From Nitrospira sp. (GTDB lineage: Bacteria > Nitrospirota > Nitrospiria > Nitrospirales > UBA8639): 64,000 nucleotides of DNA. The stretch covers positions 264,940 through 328,939 of the forward strand of contig WTGX01000017.1 in the NCBI GenBank assembly GCA_011523385.1. The letters are read 5' to 3'. Positions 1 to 8,248 of this stretch are shown piece by piece (the first letter of the stretch is position 1; every line of letters begins with the position of its first letter). A model generated the notes under the pieces. It made no database searches. It was given only the letters and a program-made list of their open reading frames with translations, and had not been told where the DNA came from. Position numbers and translations under genes: made by a program.

Positions 1-1500
1 GGCAGTGATTATCTGGCCGATCAGGACGCCGTGGAAATCCTGGCGCAGGAAGCCGGGCAGGACATTCTGTCCCTGGAACACATGGGCGTGATCTTCAACC
101 GGAACGAGGACGGGCGGTTGGGCACCCGTCGCTTCGGCGGGCAGAAACGCGCCCGCACTTTTTTCGTTTCCGACTTTACCGGACAGGCCCTGCTGCACGT
201 CCTGTATGAGCAGGTGATGAAAGCCGGCCTTCCGGTCTTTGAGGAATGGTTCGTGTTGTCGTTGGTCAAGGATGAGCATGGACACTGCGGCGGGGTCGTG
301 GCTTTTGAAATACGAAGCGGGCGCATGGCGTTGTTCAAGGCCAAGGCCGTGATCATTGCCGCCGGTGGATTGGGGCGCGTGTTCGAGCCGAGCACCAACG
401 CGCTAATCTGTACGGGCGACGGCATGGCGATTGCGTATCGGGGCGGAGCCCCGCTGATGGACATGGAGATGGTGCAATATCATCCCACGACTTTGCGGGG
501 GAAAGGGCTGCTCCTGAGTGAGGCGGCGCGAGGGGAAGGCGCCCATTTGTTGAATGCCGAGGGGGAACGGTTCATGGAGCAGTATGCTCCGAACATGATG
601 GAGCTGGCTTCTCGTGACGTCGTGTCTCGCGCCGAGCAAATCGAGATTAATGAAGGCCGGGGGATCAACGGCTGCGTGTTGCTCGATTGCCGGCATTTGG
701 GCAAAAAAGTCATCCGGGAGCGCCTCAGCCAAATCCTTGAGGAGGCGAAATCGTTTGCCAATATCGACTTGACCGAAGAGCCGATTCCCGTGTGCCCGGG
801 CATGCACTATATCATGGGTGGAGTGAAGACGGACGTCGAGGGCCGCTGCTGGGGTCCTGCAGGAGCATGGCAAGGCGTTCCCGGTCTGTTTGCGGCCGGA
901 GAAGTCGCTTGCCTGAGTCTCCACGGCGGGAATCGGCTCGGAGCGAATTCCTTGCTGGATACGGTGGTGTTCGGACGCCGTGCGGGTCGCTACGCGGGAG
1001 AATATGCGAAAACCCGTCCGCATCCCCGTATAAGCGACGGCGTGGTGAAGGATGGGGAAAACGGCCTCAAAAGGGTCCTAGCCCGTCCTGAAACTGACGA
1101 TACCGTCGCCCGTATCCGGCACGAGATGGGTCGCGCCATGACGGAGAACTTGGGCGTATTTCGGGATCGGGAAGGGATGGCGCATGCTCAACAGACAATC
1201 GCCGGTCTCCGGGAGCGGTGGAATCGCGTGGCCATTCGTGATAAAGGACAAGTGTTCAATACGGGTCTCGTGCGTGCGCTGGAACTCGACTTTATGCTGG
1301 ACTGTGCCGAAACCATTGCGCTGGGCGGCCTGACGCGAACGGAAAGTCGCGGTGCGCATTTTCGAACGGATTGTCTCGATCGTGACGACGAACATTGGTT
1401 GAAACATATTCTGATTTATCATCATCCCGGCGGGCCGCCTCACCTCGACTTTCTGTCCGTTCGGATCACTCAATGGGAACCGCAAGTTCGCGTGTATTGA
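1..1500 (+). CDS. sdhA: Succinate dehydrogenase/fumarate reductase flavoprotein subunit, 5' truncated by the window
   Basis: The frame is open from base 1, where the codons read GSDYLADQDA, so the gene starts outside the window and the GTG at 31 is internal. Visible family motifs are HPTTL, SEAARGEGA, the conserved HGGNRLGANSLLD block followed by VVFGRRAG, and the C-terminal ESRGAHFRTD segment that carries the substrate-binding arginine. The N-terminal FAD-binding fold and flavinylation histidine lie upstream and cannot be checked. The protein oxidises succinate or reduces fumarate. It is followed by sdhB and a CCG-domain subunit with no visible membrane-anchor genes downstream, which points to a type E complex. 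Direction of catalysis (oxidative or reductive TCA) cannot be told from the sequence. Confidence 0.93.
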   Translation, partial: GSDYLADQDAVEILAQEAGQDILSLEHMGVIFNRNEDGRLGTRRFGGQKRARTFFVSDFTGQALLHVLYEQVMKAGLPVFEEWFVLSLVKDEHGHCGGVVAFEIRSGRMALFKAKAVIIAAGGLGRVFEPSTNALICTGDGMAIAYRGGAPLMDMEMVQYHPTTLRGKGLLLSEAARGEGAHLLNAEGERFMEQYAPNMMELASRDVVSRAEQIEINEGRGINGCVLLDCRHLGKKVIRERLSQILEEAKSFANIDLTEEPIPVCPGMHYIMGGVKTDVEGRCWGPAGAWQGVPGLFAAGEVACLSLHGGNRLGANSLLDTVVFGRRAGRYAGEYAKTRPHPRISDGVVKDGENGLKRVLARPETDDTVARIRHEMGRAMTENLGVFRDREGMAHAQQTIAGLRERWNRVAIRDKGQVFNTGLVRALELDFMLDCAETIALGGLTRTESRGAHFRTDCLDRDDEHWLKHILIYHHPGGPPHLDFLSVRITQWEPQVRVY

Positions 1501-1506
1501 GTGCGG

Positions 1507-1622
1507 TTCATGCGGGAGGCACCCTTCGACTTCGCCCGTTCGCTTCGCTCAGGGCAAGCTCAGGACAGGCTCCGGCCGTCCCCTGCAACCATGATCGTAG
1601 GGACAACCCCCCGTGGTTGTCC
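1507..1622. repeat. Dispersed repeat R3, copy 1
   Basis: This stretch fills most of the sdhA-sdhB gap. It contains the string TTCGCTTCGCTCAGGGCAAG, then CCGGCCGTCCCC, then a hairpin GACAACC...GGTTGTC. An almost identical block lies at 36508-36625 and a partial one at 21546-21650. No coding signal is seen. Confidence 0.8.
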
Positions 1623-1632
1623 ATGAGACGCC

Positions 1633-2592
1633 ATGCTGACCACGTTTCGCATTCGCCGCTTTAACCCGGAATCGGAATCGCCGCAATCCTATTTCCAGGA
1701 CTACCCGTTGGCGACGGAACGGTCGGACACGGTCCTCGACGCATTGCTCAGGATCCGGGAAACCGTGGATGAATCGCTGACCCTGCGTTGTTCATGCCGG
1801 GGAGCCATCTGTGGGTCCTGCGGGATGCGCATCAATGGACATGCCGCCTTGGCGTGCAAGACCAAAGTGGCGTCCCTGGCCGCGCCGGGCGAGACGGTCC
1901 ACGTGGAACCGATGAACAATATGCCGGTGATTAAGGACCTGGTCACGGACATGGCCGGGTTTTGGGAAAAGATCCGCCACGTTCAGCCCTGGCTCCAGCC
2001 CACGGGTCCGGAGCCTGAAGGCGAGTATCTGGCGTCCCCGGACGCGATGAATAATTTGACTGGCGTGATGGGTTGCATCATGTGCGGAGCTTGCGTGTCG
2101 GATTGCGCGGCCTTGGAAGTCAGTCCGAATTTTGTCGGACCCGCGGCGTTGGCCAAGGCGTACCGGTTCGTGGCAGACCCCAGGGATGGGAACAGTTCGT
2201 CACGGTTGAGAGAACTCAATAATCCGGGCGGCATGTGGGATTGCACACGGTGCATGGAGTGCATCGAAGTGTGTCCCAAAGGCGTGGGGGCCATGGACCG
2301 CATCATGACGCTTCGGGCCAGGGGCATTGAGCAGGGCGTGCCGGCCACCTCCGGCTCGCGTCATACCGAAGCGTTTGCGGATATTATCGAGCAGAAAGGG
2401 CGCCTTGATGAACCCATGTTGGCCGTTCGAACGTTCGGGCTTACCAATCTCCGGCAGATGTTCTCCTTTCTACCGATGATTCTTCGAGCATTGCCCCGGG
2501 GCAAACTTCCCAAATCCGGGCCCTTGCATCGCCCGATACCGGGGATTGATCGAATCCGACGATTGTTTCAACGAGCGAAGGAGCGACGATGA
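1633..2592 (+). CDS. sdhB: Succinate dehydrogenase/fumarate reductase iron-sulfur subunit
   Basis: This 319-residue protein carries electrons from the flavin to the quinone-side centre. An N-terminal 2Fe-2S domain is shown by Cys55, Cys60, Cys63 and Cys75 (pattern CxxxxCxxC then C). The C-terminal ferredoxin domain has Cys148/151/154/158 and Cys204/207/210/214. In ordinary SdhB the second position of the last motif is not cysteine and the site holds a 3Fe-4S cluster. Here Cys207 fills it, so a 4Fe-4S cluster is likely, as described for archaeal-type (type E) enzymes. The ATG at 1633 follows repeat R3. The stop overlaps the next gene by 4 nt (ATGA), indicating translational coupling. Confidence 0.93.
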   Translation: MLTTFRIRRFNPESESPQSYFQDYPLATERSDTVLDALLRIRETVDESLTLRCSCRGAICGSCGMRINGHAALACKTKVASLAAPGETVHVEPMNNMPVIKDLVTDMAGFWEKIRHVQPWLQPTGPEPEGEYLASPDAMNNLTGVMGCIMCGACVSDCAALEVSPNFVGPAALAKAYRFVADPRDGNSSSRLRELNNPGGMWDCTRCMECIEVCPKGVGAMDRIMTLRARGIEQGVPATSGSRHTEAFADIIEQKGRLDEPMLAVRTFGLTNLRQMFSFLPMILRALPRGKLPKSGPLHRPIPGIDRIRRLFQRAKERR

Positions 2593-3470
2593 AATACGCG
2601 TTTTTCCCCGGGTGCGTGTCAAAGGGAGGCTGTCCCGAACTCTATCAGTCCGTGAAACAGGTGTACCCTCGGTTGGGGATTGAGTTGGAAGAAATGACCA
2701 CGGCGTCGTGTACGGGCGCGGGGGTGGTGCAGGAAAAAGATTTGCGTTTGGGGGATATCCTGAATGCCCATACGTTGGCCATGGCCGAGGAGCAGGGACT
2801 TCCCATCATGACGATTTGCAGTACGTGTCAAGGGGTGATGAGTCAGGCGAATCACCGGCTGACGACGGATGCCGGCTATTTGGACGACGTCAACCGGGTT
2901 CTGGCCGAAGAGGGGCTCTCCTACCGCGGCACCACCACGGTGAAACATTTTGTCTGGATTCTCCTGGAAGACGTGGGGGAAGAAAAGCTCCGGCAAGCGG
3001 TGAAGAGGCCGTTGACGGGGTTGCGGGCGGCCCCGTTTTATGGGTGCTACATTCAACGGCCCAGTGCGGCGCTGGGGTTTGACGAACAGCCGGCAAGGGC
3101 CCAATCATTGGAAACGGTGATGGCCCTGCTGGGCGCCGAGGTGGTGGATTTCCCGGGCAAGACCCGATGCTGCGGCATGCCGTTGCTTACCATTAACGAA
3201 CCCGGCTCGCTGAAGATGGTTGCCCATCATACATCCGATGCCAAAGAGCACGGAGCCGACGTGATGGTCACGCCGTGCCCCTTGTGTCATCTCAACCTCG
3301 ACGGGCTTCAAACCAAGGCGGCCAAGCGCGAGCGCCGTGACATTGATCTGCCGATTTTACATTTGCCCCAGTTGCTCGGACTTGCCATGGGCCTGGAGCC
3401 GCGGGCACTCGGCCTCAAACGCAATCTGGTGCCTACGACATCGGTGTTGGAGAAACTCGGGGTGACGTAA
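2589..3470 (+). CDS. sdhE: CCG-domain (HdrB-like) subunit of type E succinate:quinone reductase
   Basis: This 293-residue protein has two cysteine-rich CCG domains of the heterodisulfide reductase B type. The second is canonical, with Cys153, the Cys194-Cys195-Gly pair and Cys230xxCys233. The first has Cys9, Cys15, Cys41 and Cys77xxCys80 but lacks a CC pair. No membrane span is evident. In type E succinate dehydrogenases such a subunit replaces the SdhC/SdhD anchors and links the complex to the membrane quinone pool. The gene overlaps sdhB by 4 nt. A heterodisulfide-reductase role is possible but less likely given the operon. The symbol sdhE follows archaeal usage and should not be confused with the E. 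coli flavinylation factor. Confidence 0.85.
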   Translation: MKYAFFPGCVSKGGCPELYQSVKQVYPRLGIELEEMTTASCTGAGVVQEKDLRLGDILNAHTLAMAEEQGLPIMTICSTCQGVMSQANHRLTTDAGYLDDVNRVLAEEGLSYRGTTTVKHFVWILLEDVGEEKLRQAVKRPLTGLRAAPFYGCYIQRPSAALGFDEQPARAQSLETVMALLGAEVVDFPGKTRCCGMPLLTINEPGSLKMVAHHTSDAKEHGADVMVTPCPLCHLNLDGLQTKAAKRERRDIDLPILHLPQLLGLAMGLEPRALGLKRNLVPTTSVLEKLGVT

Positions 3471-3488
3471 GAACGGGAAGGTCGAGGA

Positions 3489-3878
3489 TTACGAAACTTC
3501 TTTGGACACGGTCTTGAAGTAAGCCAGGAGGTCGCGCGCTGAAAGAATCCCCACGATCTTCCCGTTATCGCTCACGGCCAAGTGACGAATCCGTTTGTTG
3601 GCCATAAGATCTCTTGCATAGTGGGGCGAAAGCTTCTTCTCGACGGTCAGAATGGGACTGGACATGACGTGAACCACTGAAGTCTTTGCCACGTCATCAT
3701 GTTCGGCCACGGCCCGGACCACGTCGGTCTCGGTCACAATGCCGGAGAAATCGTTTCCTTTCTTTACCAACAGCGACCCGATGCGCTGGTCGTGCATTTG
3801 TCCGGCAGCCTGTTTGACCGTCATGTCCTCGGTCACGACGCTCAGATCCCTGTTCATCAATTGTCCGATGGTCGCCAT
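3489..3878 (-). CDS. Tandem CBS-domain protein
   Basis: The protein is 129 residues when started at the ATG whose first base is 3878. A longer frame upstream encodes only non-CBS sequence. Two CBS motifs are visible at about residues 8-58 and 70-122, the first ending with GIVTETDVVRA and the second with GILSARDLL. Paired CBS domains usually bind adenosine nucleotides and act as energy or redox sensors. No fused effector domain is present, so the partner is unknown. It converges with sdhE, with 18 nt between the stops. The 3879-4038 stretch upstream has no clear promoter. Confidence 0.85.
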   Translation of the reverse strand: MATIGQLMNRDLSVVTEDMTVKQAAGQMHDQRIGSLLVKKGNDFSGIVTETDVVRAVAEHDDVAKTSVVHVMSSPILTVEKKLSPHYARDLMANKRIRHLAVSDNGKIVGILSARDLLAYFKTVSKEVS

Positions 3879-4038
3879 CGCGTCTCTTTTCAAGCACGAG
3901 AAAGGTATGAGGCTGAAAAACGATGGGGTGCATTCTAGGAAAAACAGGAAAGATATGCAAGAAACCTGCATTATTTGACAAACACTCACCTGAGCCATTC
4001 CGCTTGAATCACCGCCGCCGAATAGCCTTGTCGGCACC

Positions 4039-4758
4039 TTATGGTTTCCGCATGTTGGCATACGCCATTGCGTGAGCGGTCAACGAGGCTGCAAATGTCG
4101 CAAAGCTGAATTCTTGATTTGGCTCGGTGAATTTTCCTTTCAGGCCCCCCTTTTTATCTGACAAAATCAGACAAGTTCCATCATACAGGCGCTCCCGCAT
4201 CAGTCGCTCACAAAACAGTTCGTAGCGTTTGGCGTATGACGTGGTCTTGAATTCGGGGAATACCTCGAAATGCGGCTCATCTACTTTAACCGGCGATGTC
4301 GATTTCGGCGTATCTTCCAAAAGCATTAACCACCCGAGCCACGGTTTTTGTGACGGCTTAAATTTGCCTTCTCTGTACGCGGTTAACAGGTCCGTTGAGT
4401 TACCAAGGGCTTCTTCTACGCGATTGTTGAAATTGTTACCAAAAGATGGTCCGATATGGGCTTTGAATTCAATGGATGCTAGAAGCCGGTCGTCCACGAC
4501 CACCAGTAAATCCCAATTTTTTGTCGGCCTGAAATAGCCAGGCAAAGTAGTTGTTCTAGTATGGATCGTGGAATCCGGCAATCCTACCTCTGACAGCAAC
4601 TCAGTCAAAAGCTTTATGAACCCGTCAAGATGTTTGCCGCCAGTGACGGCACTTCTGTTGCCGGCATCCTTTTTCCCTGTGGACCCCCCTTGCTTTTTGC
4701 GCTGATGACTTCTTGCCTTCCAAAAATATTGAATGGCTTTCGCCAGCCGGTCTTGCAT
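4039..4758 (-). CDS. Type II restriction endonuclease, XhoI/PaeR7I family
   Basis: This 239-residue protein carries the family-typical stretch FRPTKNWDLLVV (about residues 77-88), then IEFKA and GPSFGNNFNNR. Asp83, Glu97 and Lys99 form a plausible PD-(D/E)XK active site. Known family members cut CTCGAG; whether this one does is inference. The gene starts 3 nt after the stop of the methyltransferase at 4762, so the two are co-transcribed with the methylase first, as expected for safe establishment. The region has lower GC than its neighbours, which suggests acquisition by transfer. Confidence 0.82.
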   Translation of the reverse strand: MQDRLAKAIQYFWKARSHQRKKQGGSTGKKDAGNRSAVTGGKHLDGFIKLLTELLSEVGLPDSTIHTRTTTLPGYFRPTKNWDLLVVVDDRLLASIEFKAHIGPSFGNNFNNRVEEALGNSTDLLTAYREGKFKPSQKPWLGWLMLLEDTPKSTSPVKVDEPHFEVFPEFKTTSYAKRYELFCERLMRERLYDGTCLILSDKKGGLKGKFTEPNQEFSFATFAASLTAHAMAYANMRKP

Positions 4759-4761
4759 AAC

Positions 4762-5745
4762 CTATTTCTTTTTCATTTGCATTTTGATTTCGGCGTAAGA
4801 GAACAATGAACCCGTTACGTGGCGAATCCGTTTCTCCGCGAGTTCACAATAAGAGCGGTCGATTTCCACGCCGATGGAGTTGCGTCCCCACTTAGCCGCG
4901 GCGACCGTGGTGGTCCCCGTTCCCATGAACGGATCCAATATCGTGTCCCCTACGAAGGAGAACATACGGACCAAACGTGCCGCTAGTTCTTCGGGATAGG
5001 GGGCGGGGTGCATTCGGGTCGATGCGCCGGTAAGGCCGGACCAAATGGGTTGAAACCATCGTTTGTGGTTTTCATCAGATATAACGGACAGTAGCCGCAT
5101 TGAGACTGTCGGGTTCCGGTAGCCACCCGGTTTGCGTTGCATCAGGACGAACTCAATGTCGTTCTTGATGACGGCATTGGGTTCATAAGGTTTTCCTAAG
5201 AATCCGGCACCATTTCCCGATACCTCAAACACGGCATTGGCAATCTTGTGCCAGATGATTGGTGCCAGGTTGTCATAGCCAAGTTTTCTACAGTGGTCTT
5301 GAATAGAGGAATGAAGCGGAACGACCGTGTGTCTCCCGTCATTTTTTCTTCGTGCCAGACAGACGTCGCCGACCACGCAAATCAGGCGCCCTCCCGGGAC
5401 CAACACGCGATGACAATGCGCCCAGACTTTATCGAGTTCACGGAGAAATTTTTCATAGTTTTTGATGTCCCCAAGCTGGCTAGGGTGGTCTTTGTATTTT
5501 TTTAAGATCCAGTACGGCGGGGAAGTGACCACCAAATGAATGGATTCATCTTCAAGAAACGTCAGTTCACGCGCATCTCCTTGGACTAATCGGTGTGATG
5601 TCGGGATTTGCTGGACTGCCACTTCTATCTGTTTGAGGAGCCGTTTGTCCTTTGCGATACGGGGGATATCGGTTTGCGGGTCTTTCAGTTCGGCGACCGA
5701 ACCAGGCAAATAGCGATCATAATCAAAGACATCTAGCGTTGCCAT
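4762..5745 (-). CDS. Type II DNA methyltransferase (beta-class, SPPY motif)
   Basis: This 327-residue protein has catalytic motif IV TSPPYW at residues 74-79, placed before the AdoMet-binding motif DPFMGTGTT at about 271-279. That order is the beta class of amino-methyltransferases. SPPY is most often seen in N4-cytosine enzymes but also occurs in N6-adenine ones, so the modified base is uncertain. It lies upstream of the XhoI-family nuclease in one operon and presumably protects the same site. A possible control element lies in the 5746-5986 intergenic region, but no C-protein gene is present. Confidence 0.88.
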   Translation of the reverse strand: MATLDVFDYDRYLPGSVAELKDPQTDIPRIAKDKRLLKQIEVAVQQIPTSHRLVQGDARELTFLEDESIHLVVTSPPYWILKKYKDHPSQLGDIKNYEKFLRELDKVWAHCHRVLVPGGRLICVVGDVCLARRKNDGRHTVVPLHSSIQDHCRKLGYDNLAPIIWHKIANAVFEVSGNGAGFLGKPYEPNAVIKNDIEFVLMQRKPGGYRNPTVSMRLLSVISDENHKRWFQPIWSGLTGASTRMHPAPYPEELAARLVRMFSFVGDTILDPFMGTGTTTVAAAKWGRNSIGVEIDRSYCELAEKRIRHVTGSLFSYAEIKMQMKKK

Positions 5746-5924
5746 GGCGATTAAGTCATTGATGTGTCCTGAATGGTGGAAGGCTCTTGCTTTTCATACA
5801 CGACATGAATTTGTCTGGCTGGGATTGCAATTTTCAGTTACGCAGTATAAGCCCTTTCAAATAGTCTGACAATCAATGATGTCAATTCTCCCACCTTCAC
5901 AGCGGTTTTCTCTCTTGCAAGGGT

Positions 5925-5958
5925 TTGTCTTGTGCGTTAGCCTGATCAGGCAAGACAA
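5925..5958. promoter_or_regulatory. Nested inverted repeat upstream of the 5987 gene
   Basis: TTGTCTTG (5925-5932) is matched by CAAGACAA (5951-5958). Inside it lies the 12-bp perfect palindrome GCCTGATCAGGC (5940-5951). It ends about 28 nt before the start of the downstream operon. It could be an operator or a hairpin; no T-run follows. The role is inference. Confidence 0.4.
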
Positions 5959-5986
5959 GTAATAGTAAAACTTGGAGTTCCATCCC

Positions 5987-6712
5987 ATGACTCAATCCAT
6001 GATGAATCTCGAACGAATCGTTAGTGGCATGCAGGAGCCGGTGAAGCGGTTTGTTGAGCGCGTGCAGACGCTCGGCGGGGCAAACTGTTTGGCGGTGATC
6101 GGGGTGGGCGCCATTGCCACGTCCGGCTTTGATCCGGCGCGGCATACCGCGCGTAGCGTCCTGGTTCTGGAAACGGTTGATCTGGCCATGCTCCGGGAAC
6201 TGGCCAAGGACGGGGTCAAACTCGGGAAAGCCAAGATCGCCGCGCCCTTGATCATGACGCCCGTGTACATTGCCGGGTCCCTGGATACTTTTCCGTTGGA
6301 ATTTTTGGAGATTCAGCAATGCCACGTGTGTTTCGTCGGCACCGACTATTTTGCGGATCTGTCGTTTGAGGAACGCCACGTTCGGCTGCAATGTGAGCGC
6401 GAACTGAAAACCATCCTGATCGGCATGCGGCAGGGCCTCCTGGCGGCTGCGGGTCGTGAAAAACTGTTTGGGGTCATGGAAGGCGATATTGCCGAGCGGC
6501 TGATCCGCACGCTCCGCGGGCTACTGTGGCTTCATGGACAACACGACTACCTGTCGGCGATTGAAATCGTCGGCCGGATCGAGCAGGAAACAGATCGATC
6601 CCTTCCCGGCATTCGCGCGGCGCTGCAAGAAAACCACCAGCATGACTGGAAGGATTTTACACGGCTCTATGATGAAATCGACGGGTTAAAGACCGTGGCC
6701 GATCGCTGGTAA
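5987..6712 (+). CDS. Conserved hypothetical protein, possible degenerate nucleotidyltransferase-like fold
   Basis: The ATG at 5987 is preferred because GGAG sits 9 nt upstream, although a TTG at 5972 keeps the frame. The product is 241 residues and mainly soluble, with no signal peptide. Its N-terminal half alternates helices and strands (for example CLAVIGVGAIATSG, and later YIAGSLDTFPLEFLEI). This loosely recalls nucleotidyltransferase folds, but the GS...DxD catalytic motif is absent. The C-terminal half looks helical. It lies 5 nt before the TPM-domain gene and so probably belongs to the TPM-LemA operon. Function is unknown. Confidence 0.75.
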   Translation: MTQSMMNLERIVSGMQEPVKRFVERVQTLGGANCLAVIGVGAIATSGFDPARHTARSVLVLETVDLAMLRELAKDGVKLGKAKIAAPLIMTPVYIAGSLDTFPLEFLEIQQCHVCFVGTDYFADLSFEERHVRLQCERELKTILIGMRQGLLAAAGREKLFGVMEGDIAERLIRTLRGLLWLHGQHDYLSAIEIVGRIEQETDRSLPGIRAALQENHQHDWKDFTRLYDEIDGLKTVADRW

Positions 6713-6717
6713 CGACC

Positions 6718-7527
6718 ATGGACGTGAGATCCGGGTTAGCCGTCGCGGTTTTGCTGTTCCTGCCCGCCTTGAGCTGGGGCGAGGTGTCCGTGCCGGACCC
6801 CGGCACCTACGTCGTGGACAGCGCCGGTATCATCGACCCCGGAACCGAACGGCAGTTGGAAGGCTGGCTTCGCGAACTCGAACAGAAAACCACGGCGCAG
6901 GTGAAAGTGTTGACCGTGGAGTCGACTCAAGGCGAACCGTTTTTCAGTTTTGTGCAGCGGCACGCCGAAGCCTGGAAACTTGGCAGGAAGGGTCAGGACA
7001 ACGGCGCCTTGATCGCGCTGGCCCTCAAAGAGCGAAAGGTGCGAATCCATACGGGGTATGGATTGGAGGGTGCGCTGCCCGACTCGTGGGCAGGCTCGGC
7101 TTCCCGCGCGGTCGCCTCGCAATTCTTCAAACAGGCCCAATATTCGCAGGGCCTTTTCCAATTGGCGGTCGTCACGGCCAACCAGGTCGCGGACGCCCAA
7201 CGGGTCAAGCTCACCGGCATTCCCCAGCACCGGTATCGGCCGGGCCGGGGTGGCGGCGGGTCGGCTCTGGGATCGTTGCTCGTCCCGTTGTTTTTCCTGT
7301 TCATGTTGTTCTCCAACATGCGTCGCCGTCGCCGGCATTATTCCATGTGGGGCGGCGGGGGATTCGCAGGCGGCATGTTGCTGGGCAGCGCCTTGGGCGG
7401 CGTGACGGGGAGAAGCCCGTGGGGCGTGTCAACCGGCGGTTTTGGCGGTGGATTCGGTGGCGGCTTTGGCGGATCGTTCGGCGGGGGCGGCGGCTTCGGC
7501 GGTGGCGGGGGCGGTGCGGGTTGGTAG
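6718..7527 (+). CDS. TPM-domain membrane protein (YgcG family)
   Basis: This 269-residue protein has an N-terminal signal peptide (hydrophobic residues 7-20). A TPM domain occupies about residues 28-155, with the typical YVVDSAGIID start and KVRIHTGYGLEG. A membrane span lies near 183-198, followed by arginines and a glycine-rich tail made of GGFGGGFGG-type repeats. TPM proteins sit in the envelope; roles proposed for relatives include photosystem repair and acid phosphatase activity, none of which is demonstrable here. The gene is followed by lemA, a frequent pairing in bacteria. The glycine-rich tail is low complexity and likely extracytoplasmic or disordered. Confidence 0.85.
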   Translation: MDVRSGLAVAVLLFLPALSWGEVSVPDPGTYVVDSAGIIDPGTERQLEGWLRELEQKTTAQVKVLTVESTQGEPFFSFVQRHAEAWKLGRKGQDNGALIALALKERKVRIHTGYGLEGALPDSWAGSASRAVASQFFKQAQYSQGLFQLAVVTANQVADAQRVKLTGIPQHRYRPGRGGGGSALGSLLVPLFFLFMLFSNMRRRRRHYSMWGGGGFAGGMLLGSALGGVTGRSPWGVSTGGFGGGFGGGFGGSFGGGGGFGGGGGGAGW

Positions 7528-7576
7528 CGAGGCGGTTGCATACGTCGAATACGGCATACGTAACGGAGGGAACATC

Positions 7577-8149
7577 ATGAGCGCTGGACGCATCTTACTC
7601 ATGGTTTTCGGAGGATTACTCATCCTGATTCTGATGCTTGGTGGCTGCGTCTATTCCGGCTATAACCAGGTTATTGAAATGGATGAGGCGGTGAAGAGTC
7701 AGTGGGCACAGGTCGAAAATCAATTGCAGCGGCGGTTTGAATTGATTCCCAATCTGGTCAATACCGTCAAAGGGGTGGCGAGCCAGGAAGAGAAGATTTA
7801 TCTGGGCGTCGCAAATGCACGCAAAGCCTATTTTCAGGCGCAATCGGTCAATGACAAGGCCCGTGCGGCGAGCGGTTTCGAGTCGGCGCTGTCGCGGCTG
7901 TTGGTCCTGCGGGAAACCTACCCTCAACTCAAATCCGATCAATCGTTTTTGAAGCTCCAGGACCAACTGGAAGGGACGGAGAATCGATTGGCGGTTGAAC
8001 GCAAACGGTATAACGACAGCGTGCGGGTCCTGAACACATTTATCCGGAAATTGCTGGGACGATTGTATGCGGGGTTAGCCGGTGTGGAACAAGCCGAATA
8101 CTTCGAAATAGGAGAAGAGGCCCGAGCCACTCCCAAGGTGGAGTTTTAG
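7577..8149 (+). CDS. lemA: LemA family protein
   Basis: The ATG at 7577 has a strong ribosome binding site (GGAGG 6 nt upstream). The longer frame beginning at 7442 only overlaps the glycine-rich tail of the previous gene. The 190-residue product has one N-terminal membrane span (about residues 6-25) and then a helical domain containing WAQVENQLQRRFELIPNLV, the LemA hallmark. The usual AYPELKA segment appears as TYPQLKS. LemA proteins are membrane-anchored coiled helical bundles of unclear function, commonly next to TPM proteins. The TAG stop is followed directly by repeat R1. Confidence 0.92.
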   Translation: MSAGRILLMVFGGLLILILMLGGCVYSGYNQVIEMDEAVKSQWAQVENQLQRRFELIPNLVNTVKGVASQEEKIYLGVANARKAYFQAQSVNDKARAASGFESALSRLLVLRETYPQLKSDQSFLKLQDQLEGTENRLAVERKRYNDSVRVLNTFIRKLLGRLYAGLAGVEQAEYFEIGEEARATPKVEF

Positions 8150-8240
8150 TCACTCCCCCCTTGAGGGGGAGTCGGGGAGCCAAGAGCCTGCCCTGAGCTT
8201 GTCGAAGGGGCACGGCCCGCAGGCGAACCGGTGGGGGGAG
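8150..8240. repeat. Dispersed palindromic repeat R1, copy 1
   Basis: The repeat starts at the base after the lemA stop, with TCACTCCCCCCTTGAGGGGG (a hairpin of C-run and G-run arms), and ends in CCGGTGGGGGG. It carries an internal GCCCTGAGCTTGTCGAAGGG block. Related copies are at 37149, 46615 and twice inside hsdS (51711-52350). It fills the gap between lemA and the convergent gltA and may act as a terminator. Confidence 0.8.
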
Positions 8241-8248
8241 ACGCCGGG

